Source: Obelidium mucronatum (Eukaryota > Chytridiomycota > Chytridiomycetes > Chytridiales > Chytriomycetaceae). Taken from it: 64,000 nt of DNA. Of the stretch, positions 1 to 10,505 are shown in pieces (the first letter of the stretch is position 1; each line of letters begins with the position of its first letter). Made by a program: the position numbers and the translations under genes. The DNA is taken from contig JAIVFH010000100.1 of the NCBI GenBank assembly GCA_025765595.1, positions 1-64,000 on the forward strand, written 5' to 3'. Under the pieces are notes generated by a model. It was not told the DNA's origin, did not search any database, and worked only from the letters and a program-made list of their open reading frames with translations.

Positions 1-440
1 CAAGCTCACCAATACACCACAAAACCCAAAGTTTTTCAAACCCCAGAAAATTGTGTAGACCATCAACAAATTCTCATTCATTATCTCAGAGCCCAAAAAG
101 ATGCATTGTAATTGCGCCTGCAAAAGTTGCCATTGTGAAAAAAGCGCACCAACAACTTGTTAGCCCATACCGTGTAATGATATCAAATTTGGCGTTTAAA
201 GAATTCAGATTCTGTCGCGTTCCTCTTGATTGAGACCGCATATCTGAAGAGAGTGGCAAGGGGCATGAAGCTTGTCAAAGTGCACATGTAGAGAATGAGC
301 CAGAGCGTGAACATGCGGAATACGACGGGCAGATTCACTTCGCGGAGAATATCAGCAAAAGTTCATGGTCTTACCAGTTTCCATTAAAGCACAAGATATG
401 CATACGCCAGGCTCTTTGAGATACTACGTCCAAGCCGCTT
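1..440 (-). pseudogene. Decayed partial copy of the 7TM gene at 2308-3296
   Basis: Read on the minus strand, this stretch matches the intact 7TM gene segment by segment. The end of exon 1 is recognisable (CISCALMETG against SFFCASMEIG). The fourth membrane segment follows, with DILREVNLPVVFRMF against DILRQINTPFIFQTF. Then comes the conserved RGTRQNLNSLNAKFDII stretch and the last two membrane segments. About 40 residues containing membrane segment 5 are missing. One base is extra near 110-120, after GAIT, and puts the final segment out of frame. The intron next to segment 3 is also shortened. The match runs off the left edge of the window. I call it a pseudogene because the internal deletion cannot be a simple sequencing error. 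Confidence 0.8.
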
Positions 441-764
441 CCAGGATGAACGCTCGTGCTTGAACTAATTGGAGATTAGTTTATTGTATCAGAGATTGCT
501 GCCATAAACAAAGCACCATCTGCTTTTTATATCAATTGACAAGTAAGATGAAACTTGGTGTAATAGTTTTCGAGTACATAACTATGATTTATTCACCTGT
601 ATGCCTGATGTTTTTGAAAGAGATCAGCTCCAACAAGCTGAAAGTTGTTACAACCAGAACCGAAATGAGTTTATTGGCCGTAAATGAGAAAGTTTGCATA
701 TTTGGCAAGCAGACCCCAATTTAATCAAACCGCTCTCGGGCTTGGGAGAGCCTCCCTAAAAATC

Positions 765-772
765 TATAAATA
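765..772 (+). promoter_or_regulatory. TATA box of the UNC93-like gene
   Basis: A TATAAATA sequence lies 40 bp before the ATG at 812, with no other ATG between them. The spacing suits a core promoter with a very short leader. Confidence 0.55.
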
Positions 773-811
773 GAATCAACATCGCTTTTCCTTCCAAATC
801 ACACCAACAAC

Positions 812-2193
812 ATGGGTTTCTTCGACACTCTTAACCAGGCCCGTACTCAAGTCTATGTCATCTCCTTTGTGTGCTTCTTGTGCCCAGGGAATGTTCAACG
901 CCTTGAACTCCCTCCCAACTGCCGGCCCAGCTGCCCAAGAAGTCAAGGACAAGCAGAACGCTTCCCTCTACTTCTGTTTCGCCATCATGGGTCTCCTTGC
1001 CTGGTGGTCTCAACAACATCTTGGGTCCACGTATCCTTGCCGCCATCGGTGGTAACTGGTTACGCTATCTACGCTGCCTGCCCAATACAACATCTTCAAG
1101 GTTCAAGGACCAAAGGGAACTGACCCAATCACTGACGCTGCTAACACCTTTCTCCATCTTCTCCTGGTGCTTACATTGGTCTCTGTGCCGGTATGCTTTG
1201 GGCTGCCCAAGGTCAAATTTGCTTGACCTACCCAACTGAATCCCAGAAGGGAACCTTTCTTCGCCACTTTCTGGGTCATCTTCAACTTGGGAGCCTGTGC
1301 TCGGTAACACCATCGGAACAATCCTCTCTTGGGGAGCTGGTCCAGAAGGTTACGCCATGAACGACGCCATGTACTTGATCTTCATCGTTCTCATGGCCTG
1401 TGGATCCGTTGTCGCTTTCCTCATCCAGCCACCAGGTACCATCATCCGTGAAGACCAAACCCAAGTCGAGACCCCACCAACCAACGTTCTCCGTGAATTC
1501 GTTGAAATCTTGAAGCTCTTTGCCAACCCAGCCATGTTGACCATCTTGATCCCATGCATGTCTTCCAACTGGTTCTACACCTACCAATTCGGACCATTCG
1601 GTGGATACTTTTCTGGACGTACCAACGGTCTTAAGGCTATCTTCTACTGGCTCGGACAAGCTGGAGGTGCTTGGGTTCTCGGAAACATGTTCTTGGACAA
1701 CACCAAGTACACCCGTACTGCCCGTGCCTGGACTGGAGTCTACTTGATGGCTGGAACCACCCTTGCTTTCTTCGGAGGAGGTGCCGCTTTCGAATACACT
1801 GCCTCTGCCAAGGACTTTGTCAAGATCGATGCCGGAACTGACTTCGGCCGTTTCATCGGACCATTCATCTTGTACGTCTGCTACGGTCTCTACGATGCCT
1901 TCTTCCAAGTCTTCACCAACTACTTGATCGGTGCCATCTCCAACGACTCTGAGACCCTCTCCCGTTACGCCGGTTTCTACAAGGGTACCCAATCCGCTGC
2001 TGGTGGTCTTTCTTGGGCCTTGAACGGTTTCGTCTTCACTGGCGAGAAGGCTTTGACCTCCACTGCTCAATTCTGGGTCATGGTTATTCCATGTGCCGTC
2101 TCCCTTATCTTCTTTGCTCTCTTCACCAAGACTTTCGTCAAGGACACTACTGACGAGAACCCAGAGCACGGATCCTCCATCAAGGCCCACTAA
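812..2193 (+). CDS. UNC93-like major facilitator family membrane protein, frame-disrupted
   Basis: The product resembles fungal UNC93-like multi-pass membrane proteins, whose transport substrate is mostly unknown. Family hallmarks are FLCPGMFNALN near residue 25, GGLNNILGPRI, GQICLTYPTESQKGTFFATFW and the C-terminal half from 1297, which is one open frame of 298 codons. Translated from the ATG at 812, the reading needs eight changes of frame between about 888 and 1300, each equal to one extra base (near 888, 1001, 1052, 1084, 1150, 1165, 1256 and 1297). With these taken out the protein would be about 457 residues, the normal family size. No frame break occurs in the last 900 bp. There is no sign of introns at the breaks. 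Either this is a local patch of poor consensus sequence or a very young pseudogene; I favour the former. Confidence 0.75.
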
Positions 2194-2307
2194 ATGCTAT
2201 GAGTTTTTTAGTTCCTTCATTAATAGAATTTTGTTGCGAAATAAAAAAAAGCGCTATGTTATATAAATATTAATAAGTTTAAATCTCAAGAACAAAGGGA
2301 TTATAGT

Positions 2308-3296
2308 TTAGAATGTTAACGAGCACTCCTTGGCACTCCTATTCCTTTTCAAAGTCCCATCCTCATTACAAACCGACTGCGGCCTCTCCTTTACCAACGC
2401 CACCTTCATCCCCAACAAACTCATCATGACACCACAAAACCCAAAATCCTTCAACCCCCAACAGATTTCATAAACCTCCAAAACAATCCCCCGCATTTCT
2501 TCTTGCAAGAAAATGCACGCGATTGAAACCGCAAACATGGCCATGGTGAAAAAAGCAAAGCAATTGCTAATGAGACCGTATCGCGCGATAATGTCAAACT
2601 TTCGGTTCAATGTATCCATGTTTTGTCGGGTTCCACCGGCGTTCATCTCGTTCAAAGTGTGTGTTGCTTTCCGCATGTAAATGACAAACGATATGGCAAA
2701 GAAAACGTCCAAGGAGAGCGTCACGGATCCAGCAAAGAACATGGAGATCATGTAATCGCGGGATCCAGAGCGAGTGCGTAGGTCGGGGTTGTGAAAGAGT
2801 GTTGCGATGGGTAAGAAATAAGCGATTGGTGTGATGTAGAGAATAACCGTGAAGGTTTGGAATATGAATGGTGTATTGATTTGACGAAGGATATCAGAAG
2901 ATCGAATGAAGGAGAAGAATACGTATCCTATGTATAGTATCGTTTTTTTTTTGGTTGTTGTTGGTGGTTGTGAATTGAACAATGGTTCCACTAACCTATC
3001 TCCATGCTTGCACAAAAGAAACTAGCACTAGCAAGATATAGAGGAGACTCGCGATCACGAAAGTTATAAATCGCCATAAATACCCCGTACATGATCAGAG
3101 ACACCGATAGTCCAACCAACAGAAAGTTTGCGGGAACAACAAGCGAAGTCAGCTTGGAAGTTCCCTTCCGTGTGGGATGATCAAGCACAAATATGGCGTG
3201 CAAGAGTCTTATGAGGGTGAAAAGTGCAATTACAGATGCTGCTATCGGCGCAATGATGCTGAAGATGAAAAGAATAACTGGCATCTCGGTGTTCAT
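2308..3296 (-). CDS. Seven-transmembrane protein of unknown function, two exons
   Basis: Exon 1 is 2996-3296 and exon 2 is 2308-2927, with a 68-bp GT-AG intron splitting a glycine codon. The joined product has 306 residues. I see seven hydrophobic stretches, starting near residues 7, 48, 83, 120, 155, 200 and 235, with a very short N-terminus and a basic C-terminal tail. This is the topology of a 7TM receptor, but I recognise no family motif, so no ligand or pathway can be given. A decayed paralogue lies at 1-440 on the same strand, on the other side of the UNC93-like gene, so this family has duplicated locally. The stop faces the 3' end of the UNC93-like gene (convergent, about 115 bp apart). 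Confidence 0.75.
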
Positions 3297-3449
3297 TTCA
3301 CTATTTCTTTTTTCGCCAAATTTAATTTACATTTTATTTCATTTTTTTTTCTAAATAAAAGGATTTGATACGTTCTTTTTCTTGTCCTGTTATGCTTAAT
3401 TAAATCGTTAGTTAGGGTTGTTTCTTCTGTTGAGAAAAAAAGGAAGTCA

Positions 3450-4405
3450 ATGTCCTCCTGGAACAACTGTAAGCCCAACTCACTGTTTTTGATGTATCTG
3501 CACACCCTCCCGCAGTGGTACTCATGCTGCTGCTTCGTTCTTCCAGTGATCACTGCCACTGTACGTTCTTTAGGCCATTACAAAAAGGAGGCCCTTCCAA
3601 TCAACCAATCCGTTTTTTTTCCAGCTCCAAGCCGTGAAGGCGCACGGGGTCAAACGCACCTTCTGGCAAATCCTTACTGTGTGCGTATTTTAGAGTCTGT
3701 TCAGAGGGGGGTGGGGTGGCGATTGGCGAGAGAAGAAACCAACACACTCTCCTCGTTTTTTTCTATCTCATCACACCCTTGACTGACTCAACTCAACAAA
3801 ATCGTAGTGACACTCCCAAAGTCGGAACCCTTGTGGGAAAAGATCAATTTGGAAACGAATATTATGAAAACCGTCAGGATATGATGGGTAAATATCAAAA
3901 CCACTCAGAATAGAAAGGGGAAAAACGAACGTCCTTTACGATATGGAGACGATAAATTGGGATTGATTCTGGATGTTTTCGAGATGAAAAAAAACATATG
4001 CTTCAAGGAATCGAAGATGTGTGGAAGAGAAAAAAAGGACGGGGAGGGTTGCAACGAGAGATTTCTGCCAACGACGGTTCACTGATCCTTCCTATTGTTT
4101 AGGTCGTGATCGTTGGGTTTTATACGATAAGTGGAACTACGATGCTACCCAAGTGCCGCCAGAATGGTAAAAAAAACTACACGCAGCTTTCATTCGTCCG
4201 TCGTTTTACAACTAACTGCTATTTTTTTTTCAGGCACCAATGGCTTTCCCGTTTCACAGACGACATACCCAGCGAAAAAACGATCCCGAAACCATTCTAC
4301 ACCACCACGAGTGTTGAGAACTTTACTGGGTCCAGCGGTGCCTTCAAAACATATAGCACAGTGAAACCAAAGATTAGCGCGTGGGAGCCAGAGTCTCGTC
4401 GCTAA
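3450..4405 (+). CDS. NDUFA12: NADH:ubiquinone oxidoreductase subunit NDUFA12 (B17.2)
   Basis: This is an accessory subunit of mitochondrial respiratory complex I. Six exons (3450-3468, 3547-3560, 3625-3680, 3808-3887, 4103-4166, 4234-4405) join in frame to 134 residues. Family signatures are VGTLVGKDQFGNEYYEN, GRDRWVLYDKW, YDATQVPPEWHQWL and FTDDIP. The N-terminus MSSWNNLITATLQAVKAHG continues into KRTFWQILTVDTP, which fits the usual amphipathic start. Exon 2 is only 14 nt; using it is the only splice path I found that gives a family-like N-terminus in frame. All introns are GT-AG. The 3' exon ends about 100 bp before the Rab7 start codon on the same strand. Confidence 0.88.
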
Positions 4406-4503
4406 GGATAAAGCTCAAAATCAAAACCAAAAAAACGAAACTCGGTTTAATAAAAAACGCTTTTGTGATGCGGCTCTTCGGAAAATATTAAAATATTAAT
4501 AAA

Positions 4504-5761
4504 ATGTCAACATCTCGACCAAGAACCACAGGAGCAACAGCATCAGGAGCTACACGGCGCCGACCAATGCTTAAAGTCATCATTCTCGGGTAAATACAGA
4601 ATAGGCGTTTCTTAATTATACTCTTCGTGTGGGTGTTTGAGGCCCAAATCACTCGAGCCACTTGGATGACCGACTTGAAAGAACTCTGCTATCTACTTCC
4701 CGAAATTCCTCATCTCTCCGCTTATTTCTTGTATTGATTGTTATCTTTTGTGTTTGTTCTCCAAAAACGAATATTGAATAGTGACTCTGGTGTGGGGAAA
4801 ACGTCTCTCATGAATCAATACGTCAATCGGAAATTCAGCAATCAATACAAGGCAACGATTGGCGCTGATTTCTTGACAAAAGATGTCGATGTGGAAGGAA
4901 AGAGCGTGACTACTCAGGTTTGAGAGGGGACCTTTTTTTTCGGTGTAAGAGTCAAAGGGAAACTGAGAAAGCACGGGTTTCTTTTTTTTTGGTTTGGTTT
5001 GGTTTGCTATTATCAAAGATATGGGATACTGCTGGACAAGAACGGTTTCAGTCTCTTGGTGTAGCGTTCTATCGAGGTATTCTTGTTACTTTTTTTTTTT
5101 TTTTTTTAATTTGGTGTGCTGACAAAAACAAAGGTGCCGACTGCTGCGTACTTGTCTTTGACGTCAACAATAGCAAATCGTTTGATCAATTGGATAGCTG
5201 GAGGGATGAATTCTTGTTACAAGCGAGTCCGAGGGATCCCGACAATTTCCCTTTTATTGTGTTGGGAAACAAGGTGGATTTGGAGGAAAGCCGACGACAG
5301 GTACAGAGAAAGATATTCTTTTTTGGTTGTCGTTGCGTTTGTTTGTGTGCGTGTGTGTGTGTATGTGTGTTGACGTGGTTCTAAAACAAAACTCTCATTT
5401 AGGTTTCCCAGAAGAGAGCTTTGACTTGGTGTCAACAAAAGGGCAATATTCCGGTAAAGAAAAGAACATGATCAGAGTAGTATTTATTTTCAGATTTGAT
5501 GAACTAATCTTTATTGTAAGTACTTTGAAACCAGTGCCAAAGAAGCCATTAATGTGGATTTGGCTTTCCAAACAATGGCCAAGAATGCATTAGATCAAGA
5601 AATGGAAGTTGAATTGTGAGTTGTTACTTGTTTTTTATTCTTTAGCGTGATGCATATTAACCTTTATTGGAAGATATAATGATGTGGCGGATTCTGTTCG
5701 AATCGATGCGGATAGTAATGCGGCTGCTGGTCAAGGCAGGTTGGATGGATGCAACTGCTGA
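4504..5761 (+). CDS. RAB7: Rab7-type small GTPase (Ypt7)
   Basis: A GTPase of late endosome and vacuole traffic. Seven exons (4504-4589, 4782-4917, 5019-5076, 5134-5300, 5403-5453, 5521-5615, 5674-5761) give 226 residues. G-motifs are complete: the P-loop GDSGVGKTS is formed across the first splice, switch I carries YKATIGADF, then [17 protein letters not shown] and TSAK. The C-terminus ends in CNC, a Rab-type double-cysteine prenylation signal. An N-terminal extension of about 20 residues rich in Ser, Thr and Arg precedes the fold and is not typical. Alternative candidates (Rab9) fit less well because of the RFQSLG and LVFDVN segments. Intron 3 contains a long T run. Confidence 0.92.
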
Positions 5762-5871
5762 TTTGTATGCTTTTGTTGTTGTTGTTTTTTATGTGCTACA
5801 AGAGATTTCATTTGGTCAAGTTGTTTTGGATTTGTGCAATCAAGTTTAATCGCCGAATAGATAAAAAAGCA

Positions 5872-6119
5872 TACACCGCCTTCGGCAGTGGGATTCCGCC
5901 TTTGGCGATAGATCTAAAAGCCTTCGGCGAAAGATAAAAAAAGAATAAACCGCCCTCGGCTGTGAGATTCCGCCTTCGGTGGTGAGATTCCGCCTTCGGC
6001 GATAAATAAAATAAGAAATAAGAATACACCCCCTTCGGCGGTGGGATCCGCCTTCGGCGGTGAGATTTCGCCTTCGGCGGAGTAGATAAAAAAAAAAAGA
6101 ATACACCGCCTTCGGCGAT
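5872..6119. repeat. Array of short GC-rich hairpins (GCCTTCGGC units)
   Basis: About nine imperfect copies of a palindrome related to CCGCC-TTC-GGCGG lie between the convergent Rab7 and uL4m genes, separated by A-rich spacers such as gataaaaaaga. A perfect copy is at 6048-6060. The setting suggests a role at transcript 3' ends on either strand, but this is inference. A related single copy lies at about 38745 inside an intron. Confidence 0.7.
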
Positions 6120-6170
6120 GTCACTCGCAAGCAGTCATGACATCAACTTTATTTACTTAAAAAACTTTCA

Positions 6171-6970
6171 TCAATCCACCATATACATTTCCTCGAGAAA
6201 CTCAACGGCAGCTTTATCAACAACCAAAAACTCATTTTCCAAAACAGGCAAAACCGAAATCAGATTTGCGCCCGTAACCAAGAGTTTCTTTTCACCAAAG
6301 ACAAGATCATCTGAATCAGGATCCTTTGATTTTGTAGAAAACTTGTCGGCAGCACGAGTGAGACCGACTAACGGTTCCTGAGAGCCATATAAAAAGTAAG
6401 ATTTTTTGCCTTGGATTCCAAGAGCAGCGAGACATTGTTGGAGGGAAGATTTGCGGTCGTCTTGTAGGTGTAGGGAGTCGACGACAATGAGTTGGTTTTG
6501 CATGAATTTTGTAGAGAGAGCAGATCTGATTGCAGCGTCATAGACTTTAGTCTGGATGTCAGGCAGCCGCATGCCCGGGGTAGGACCGTGGGCAGCGTAA
6601 CCTGCAGAGAGTGTAGTATGAGAAGAAAGAGAAGAAAGAGAAGAAAGATAAAGCAGAGAGAAGAAGGAGAACAAAGAAGAACAAAGATAGATGGATAGTT
6701 ACCGCCCACAAAGTGCGGGCCGCGCAGCGTGCCGACGCGCGCCTTGCCGCGGCCCTTCTGCGGAAACGGCTTGCGCGTCGAGCCGCGCACCTGGGCGAGC
6801 TGCTTTGCGGCGGCGGTGGCCTGGGCGCGCCACGCCGTCTCGTAGAGCACGGCGCGGTGCAGCAGGTCGCGCCGCGGCGCCCCGCCGAAGACGCCGCCGC
6901 TGAGCGCCGCCACGCCGAGCGGCGTTCCGCGCGCGAAGCTGCGCACGAAGCACTCGACAGCCTGCGTCAT
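6171..6970 (-). CDS. MRPL4: Mitochondrial large-subunit ribosomal protein uL4m
   Basis: Exon 1 (6703-6970) and exon 2 (6171-6601) join across a 101-bp intron to 232 residues. The conserved uL4 region is present: YETAWRAQATAAAKQ, then VRGSTRKPFPQKGRGKARVG, GPHFVGGYAAHGPTP and the downstream KVYDAAIRSALSTK. This lysine/arginine-rich loop is the part that enters the ribosome exit tunnel. Exon 1 is strikingly GC-rich compared with exon 2. The ATG lies 41 bp from the stop of the upstream bZIP gene, on the same strand. I cannot delimit a mitochondrial presequence beyond the basic N-terminus. Confidence 0.85.
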
Positions 6971-7011
6971 TTTTTTCTTTTTTCTTTTTTTTTTTTTTTT
7001 CTTTTTCGTCT

Positions 7012-8617
7012 TTATTCAATCTCCGCAAACAGCGAGTCCATCCGCGCCTTGCTCGACTCGCGGAACGTCTCAGTCACGAGGCTGTAGCGCGTGCGGTCCT
7101 GCACGCTGGCACACTGCTTCTCGAGACGCTTGCCGATCGCAAAGATCTGGAGGAGCAGCTTCTGCCGGCTGACTCCCTTCTCGCTCTTCTCGCTCTGGCT
7201 CCATATCAACACACACAGCTCGTCAATCAGCACTCGCGCTTCCGGTGACGCACTCAGCGACGGTATCGAGTTTAATGCGCTTTGAAATCTTTTTGCTTCT
7301 TTCGGAATATCAATCATTCTAGCAGTACTGTCTGTTTTGACAACCACGCTTTCTTCAAACAGTGAGTTTCTATAAAGCTATTAAAAAGAAAAAGTTGTTG
7401 GTGGTTTTTGTGTTGTGTAAATACAAGAAAAAAAACACTACAACTATAAAACTCACCACATGATTCTTGTTCCTCTCCAAGAATATCACAATCAATTCAA
7501 TACACTTTTGTCGATCCACCATTGAACATGAATCCAAGATTTTCCCTCGAAGTGCCATAGACTTTAATCCACACATTTTGATGTAGTCTTTATCACTCGA
7601 TTCAGCTTGTTTTTGGAAAATGTCAAAGATTTCGTCCACGTATCGACATTGTGATAGAGATGGTATTGATTTGAGTGCGATCCGGGCAAATTCGCATTCT
7701 GGCGGACCGAATAGAGATGTAGCTGATTTGAATTGTTGTTCAACTTGTTGTTGTACATCTTGTTGAACATCTTGTTGAACATCTGGTAGGACTGGTGGCG
7801 GTACGACTGGATTGCTAAACAAGACTGGCCAATCAAGTCCCGAAGAAGACGATTGCGATGACGACGACGAAGATGATCCATCCAAGAACGACATGAATTG
7901 ATCATGATCCTTTTGAGATCCTTGACCTCCTGCCGCCGAAGAAAACCCAAACAATCCATCCAGATATGGATCTCCCAATAGAGAGCCCCCGCTCATTAAA
8001 ACTCCTTGATTGTTGCTTCCAAAATCATTCCTAACGTGAGACAACTCCTTCTCCAGCTCTGCCACGCGGAGTTCGAGTGTCTTTACGAGTCCTAGACCAA
8101 CGAGACTCTTGACTTTTTCGGTTGCACAGTATTTACATTCGGGTATTGCCTCTTCCTGTTGAAGCTGCTGCTGATGGAGAAGTGGTCTCTGCGCCAGTTC
8201 AACGACCACACTCTTTGCCCGCATCAATGCATTCTCTGCTGAAAGCACTGTAATCTGTCTGCGGAGATCAGCGTTTGCAGTGTTATCGTTGATGGTGCCG
8301 GCTGTGCCAGGTTGACCTGATGCAGTCGACGATGACGACAGCGACAAAGATTGACCAACGACAAGCTGCCGGAGCTCCGCAACTTCCTTCTCGAGGGACG
8401 CCACGTATTCCTTTTTCTTGTTTTGGTAGTTTCGTTGGGCTTCGAGGTTGGCGAGTTTCTTGTCTCGTCGTTGGGTGGGTCCTGCTGTACCTGGTGCTGC
8501 TGCTGCTGTTGCGGCTGTTTCGGTTTCACTTTCAATTTCTTTTCGTTTGCGGCCGCGGTTACTGTTGGTGGTGGTGCTGGTGTTAGCGGTGTTGGGGGTT
8601 GATTTGTTTGTTTCCAT
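7012..8617 (-). CDS. bZIP transcription factor with atypical basic region
   Basis: Exon 1 (7457-8617) and exon 2 (7012-7377) join in frame across a 79-bp intron to give about 508 residues. The basic region and leucine zipper lie near residues 50-95 (KKLANLEAQRNYQNKKKEYV, then ASLEKEVAELR). The usual fungal pattern is N-x7-R; here the last position is Gln, so a normally invariant DNA-contacting arginine is missing. The middle is rich in Gln, Ser and Ala. The C-terminal part, including exon 2, contains an internally repeated helical pattern (KSIPSLSQCRYVDEIFDIF and NSIPSLSASPEARVLIDEL). The frame is open upstream of the chosen ATG to 8794, but that stretch overlaps the divergent Zn2Cys6 gene and looks like its antisense. 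Confidence 0.72.
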
Positions 8618-8636
8618 TCTTATTAATAATTTGGAG

Positions 8637-10505
8637 ATGAAACCGCTCAAAACACGCGCTCCGCCACGGACAGCATGCGAACGCTGCTTCAAGTTCAAGA
8701 AACGATGTGTTCCAACTCCATACGGGTGTGATCGCTGTGCGAGCAGTGGGAGTCCGTGCTCATTGGAGTCGGCGAGTGGGGGTCTGGCAGACACTCATCC
8801 CGCAATTAACTCTCCTTCCGTCCTTCTTGATCGGTTCATGAAATTATCTGGCACTTCCCTGATGGATCTAGAAGAGGAAGAGGGCTGGAACCAAGATTCA
8901 GAGCCATCACTTCAAACCATTCCGACGGTTGACCAAAATCCAGTCCTTCAGTGCATTTTAAATGTATCTGAATCTCCATTGATTGATCAAGAAGGAAACG
9001 AGTGGCGCCTGGAAGATCCTGATTTGATGCCCACGATTGAAGATTGGCTTTTGATATATCTCGCCTTGACAAACAATGGAACACCAGTACCAACTGCATC
9101 CTTTGACGTCGACCAGTTCTTGAAAGACTTTTTCCAACTACCGGCTTTTCTGAGACTTGTTGCTCTTGCAACTTGTCACGGCTCCTGTATCATTTGAGAA
9201 ATCATTCGTCTACTACAAACGAGCAAGGAAAGCTGCTATACGTGCCATTAGCGAGACACCTACTCACCAGACCGTGCAGGCTCTTGTTGGATTGTATGGA
9301 TATCGTGGATGTGAGTAAATTCCAACAGCCAACGTCAACTAAAGTACAGCTATTTGCAGATGTTGGTCAACCTGCTCTGGTCGAACCTCTTTTAAAAATT
9401 GCAACGCATTTGATTCAAGTATTGCGGCTCGACATTGATCCTGATGATTCCCCGTGGCTGTTCCACCTCAATTTGACGCCTCGCCAGAAAGAAGACCGGC
9501 GACGCGCATTCTGGGTTGTTTACGGTGGCAATCTGTGGGAAGCTGCCACTTCTTCTACACCTGTGGATATTCCGATAAATTCCAACAAGATGAAGAGATT
9601 TTCGAATGTGTACGATGGATCGCAACTGATATTTCAAGAAGCCCCCGACCCGCACTCTTTATATATTCTATACGCTGAGGTTATTGCGATCAAAAAGGCT
9701 TTTGGAGTGGCACCAAAGACAAGCCACGATGTGATTGCATCAGAAACAGTTGCAGAACTACAGTCAAGAATGATGCAAACGAAATCCCAGTTCCCTACAA
9801 AATATTTCCTACCACTAGAATCCCTGGAGACTGTACCAACACAGACTGAACTCAATGTGAGCTGTTTGAATTCAGCAACAATCTGTCTGTTGAATCGCCC
9901 CAGACTATTCCTATCCGGATTCAAATGCTTCAATCCCATGCACCTCAGTACCACGATTCAGTCAACCCTTGTTTCCTCAATTAACGAAAGCTTGGATGCC
10001 GCTCATTGTATTTTGAATGTCTTGAAGTTGTTTACAGAGCATGGAATTCCCCGCGCTTTGGATGCTATGCCAATGTTTGAGGCAATGATTGTGCTGTGGT
10101 ATGCGTACTGTCGGATGGACCCGGACTTGGTGGAGTGTTTTGGGTCGAAAGCGAGTGGAGTGGGCTTTGCTTCGAGAACAGATGCAAGGCGTGGTGGCTT
10201 ATTTTGATCTCGCAAAAAAAATTGATTCAGTGGGTGGTGGGGTGATATTTCCTTTAGTCCAATGCATGCGTGCCATGGTTCAAGAAATTGATGAGTATGA
10301 ACAGTGGGTGCCGTCTGCGACCAAAGATGGAATCGAGGAAATCACTCTTGGGATGAAGGTTGTAGCGTTAGATGAAGCTGAATCTGTTTTGGAAATAAGA
10401 GAACCAAAAGCGTATATGGGGCTGCTTGGGATGCAAGTGGGGGGTATTCGATGGCCTGGTCGGAGCGAAGAGAGTTGGAGACTCTTTTGGAAACTGCTTT
10501 CTTGA
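8637..10505 (+). CDS. Zn2Cys6 fungal-type transcription factor, frame-disrupted
   Basis: Residues 13-41 carry a canonical binuclear zinc cluster: CERCFKFKKRC, then GCDRCASSGSPC (spacing C-x2-C-x6-C-x6-C-x2-C-x6-C). The middle homology region of fungal regulators follows, with FLRLVALATCHG, SFVYYKRARKAAIRA, the repeat-like TVQALVGLYGYRG, and DRRRAFWVVY. A 49-bp intron is at 9311-9359. Two frame breaks, each equal to one extra base, occur near 9180 and 10172; without them the reading frame runs to the stop at 10505 and gives about 600 residues. The start codon is only 19 bp from the divergent bZIP start codon. The target genes cannot be told from sequence. Confidence 0.75.

Noticed and set aside
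1282..2190. 302-codon open frame antisense to the UNC93-like gene
   Set aside because: It is the mirror of a strongly codon-biased gene; the composition is low-complexity and no domain is seen.
6048..6060. UUCG tetraloop hairpin
   Set aside because: Pairing shows that CCGCC-TTC-GGCGG folds with a 3-nt loop; the C(UUCG)G geometry would leave a mismatch next to the closing pair.
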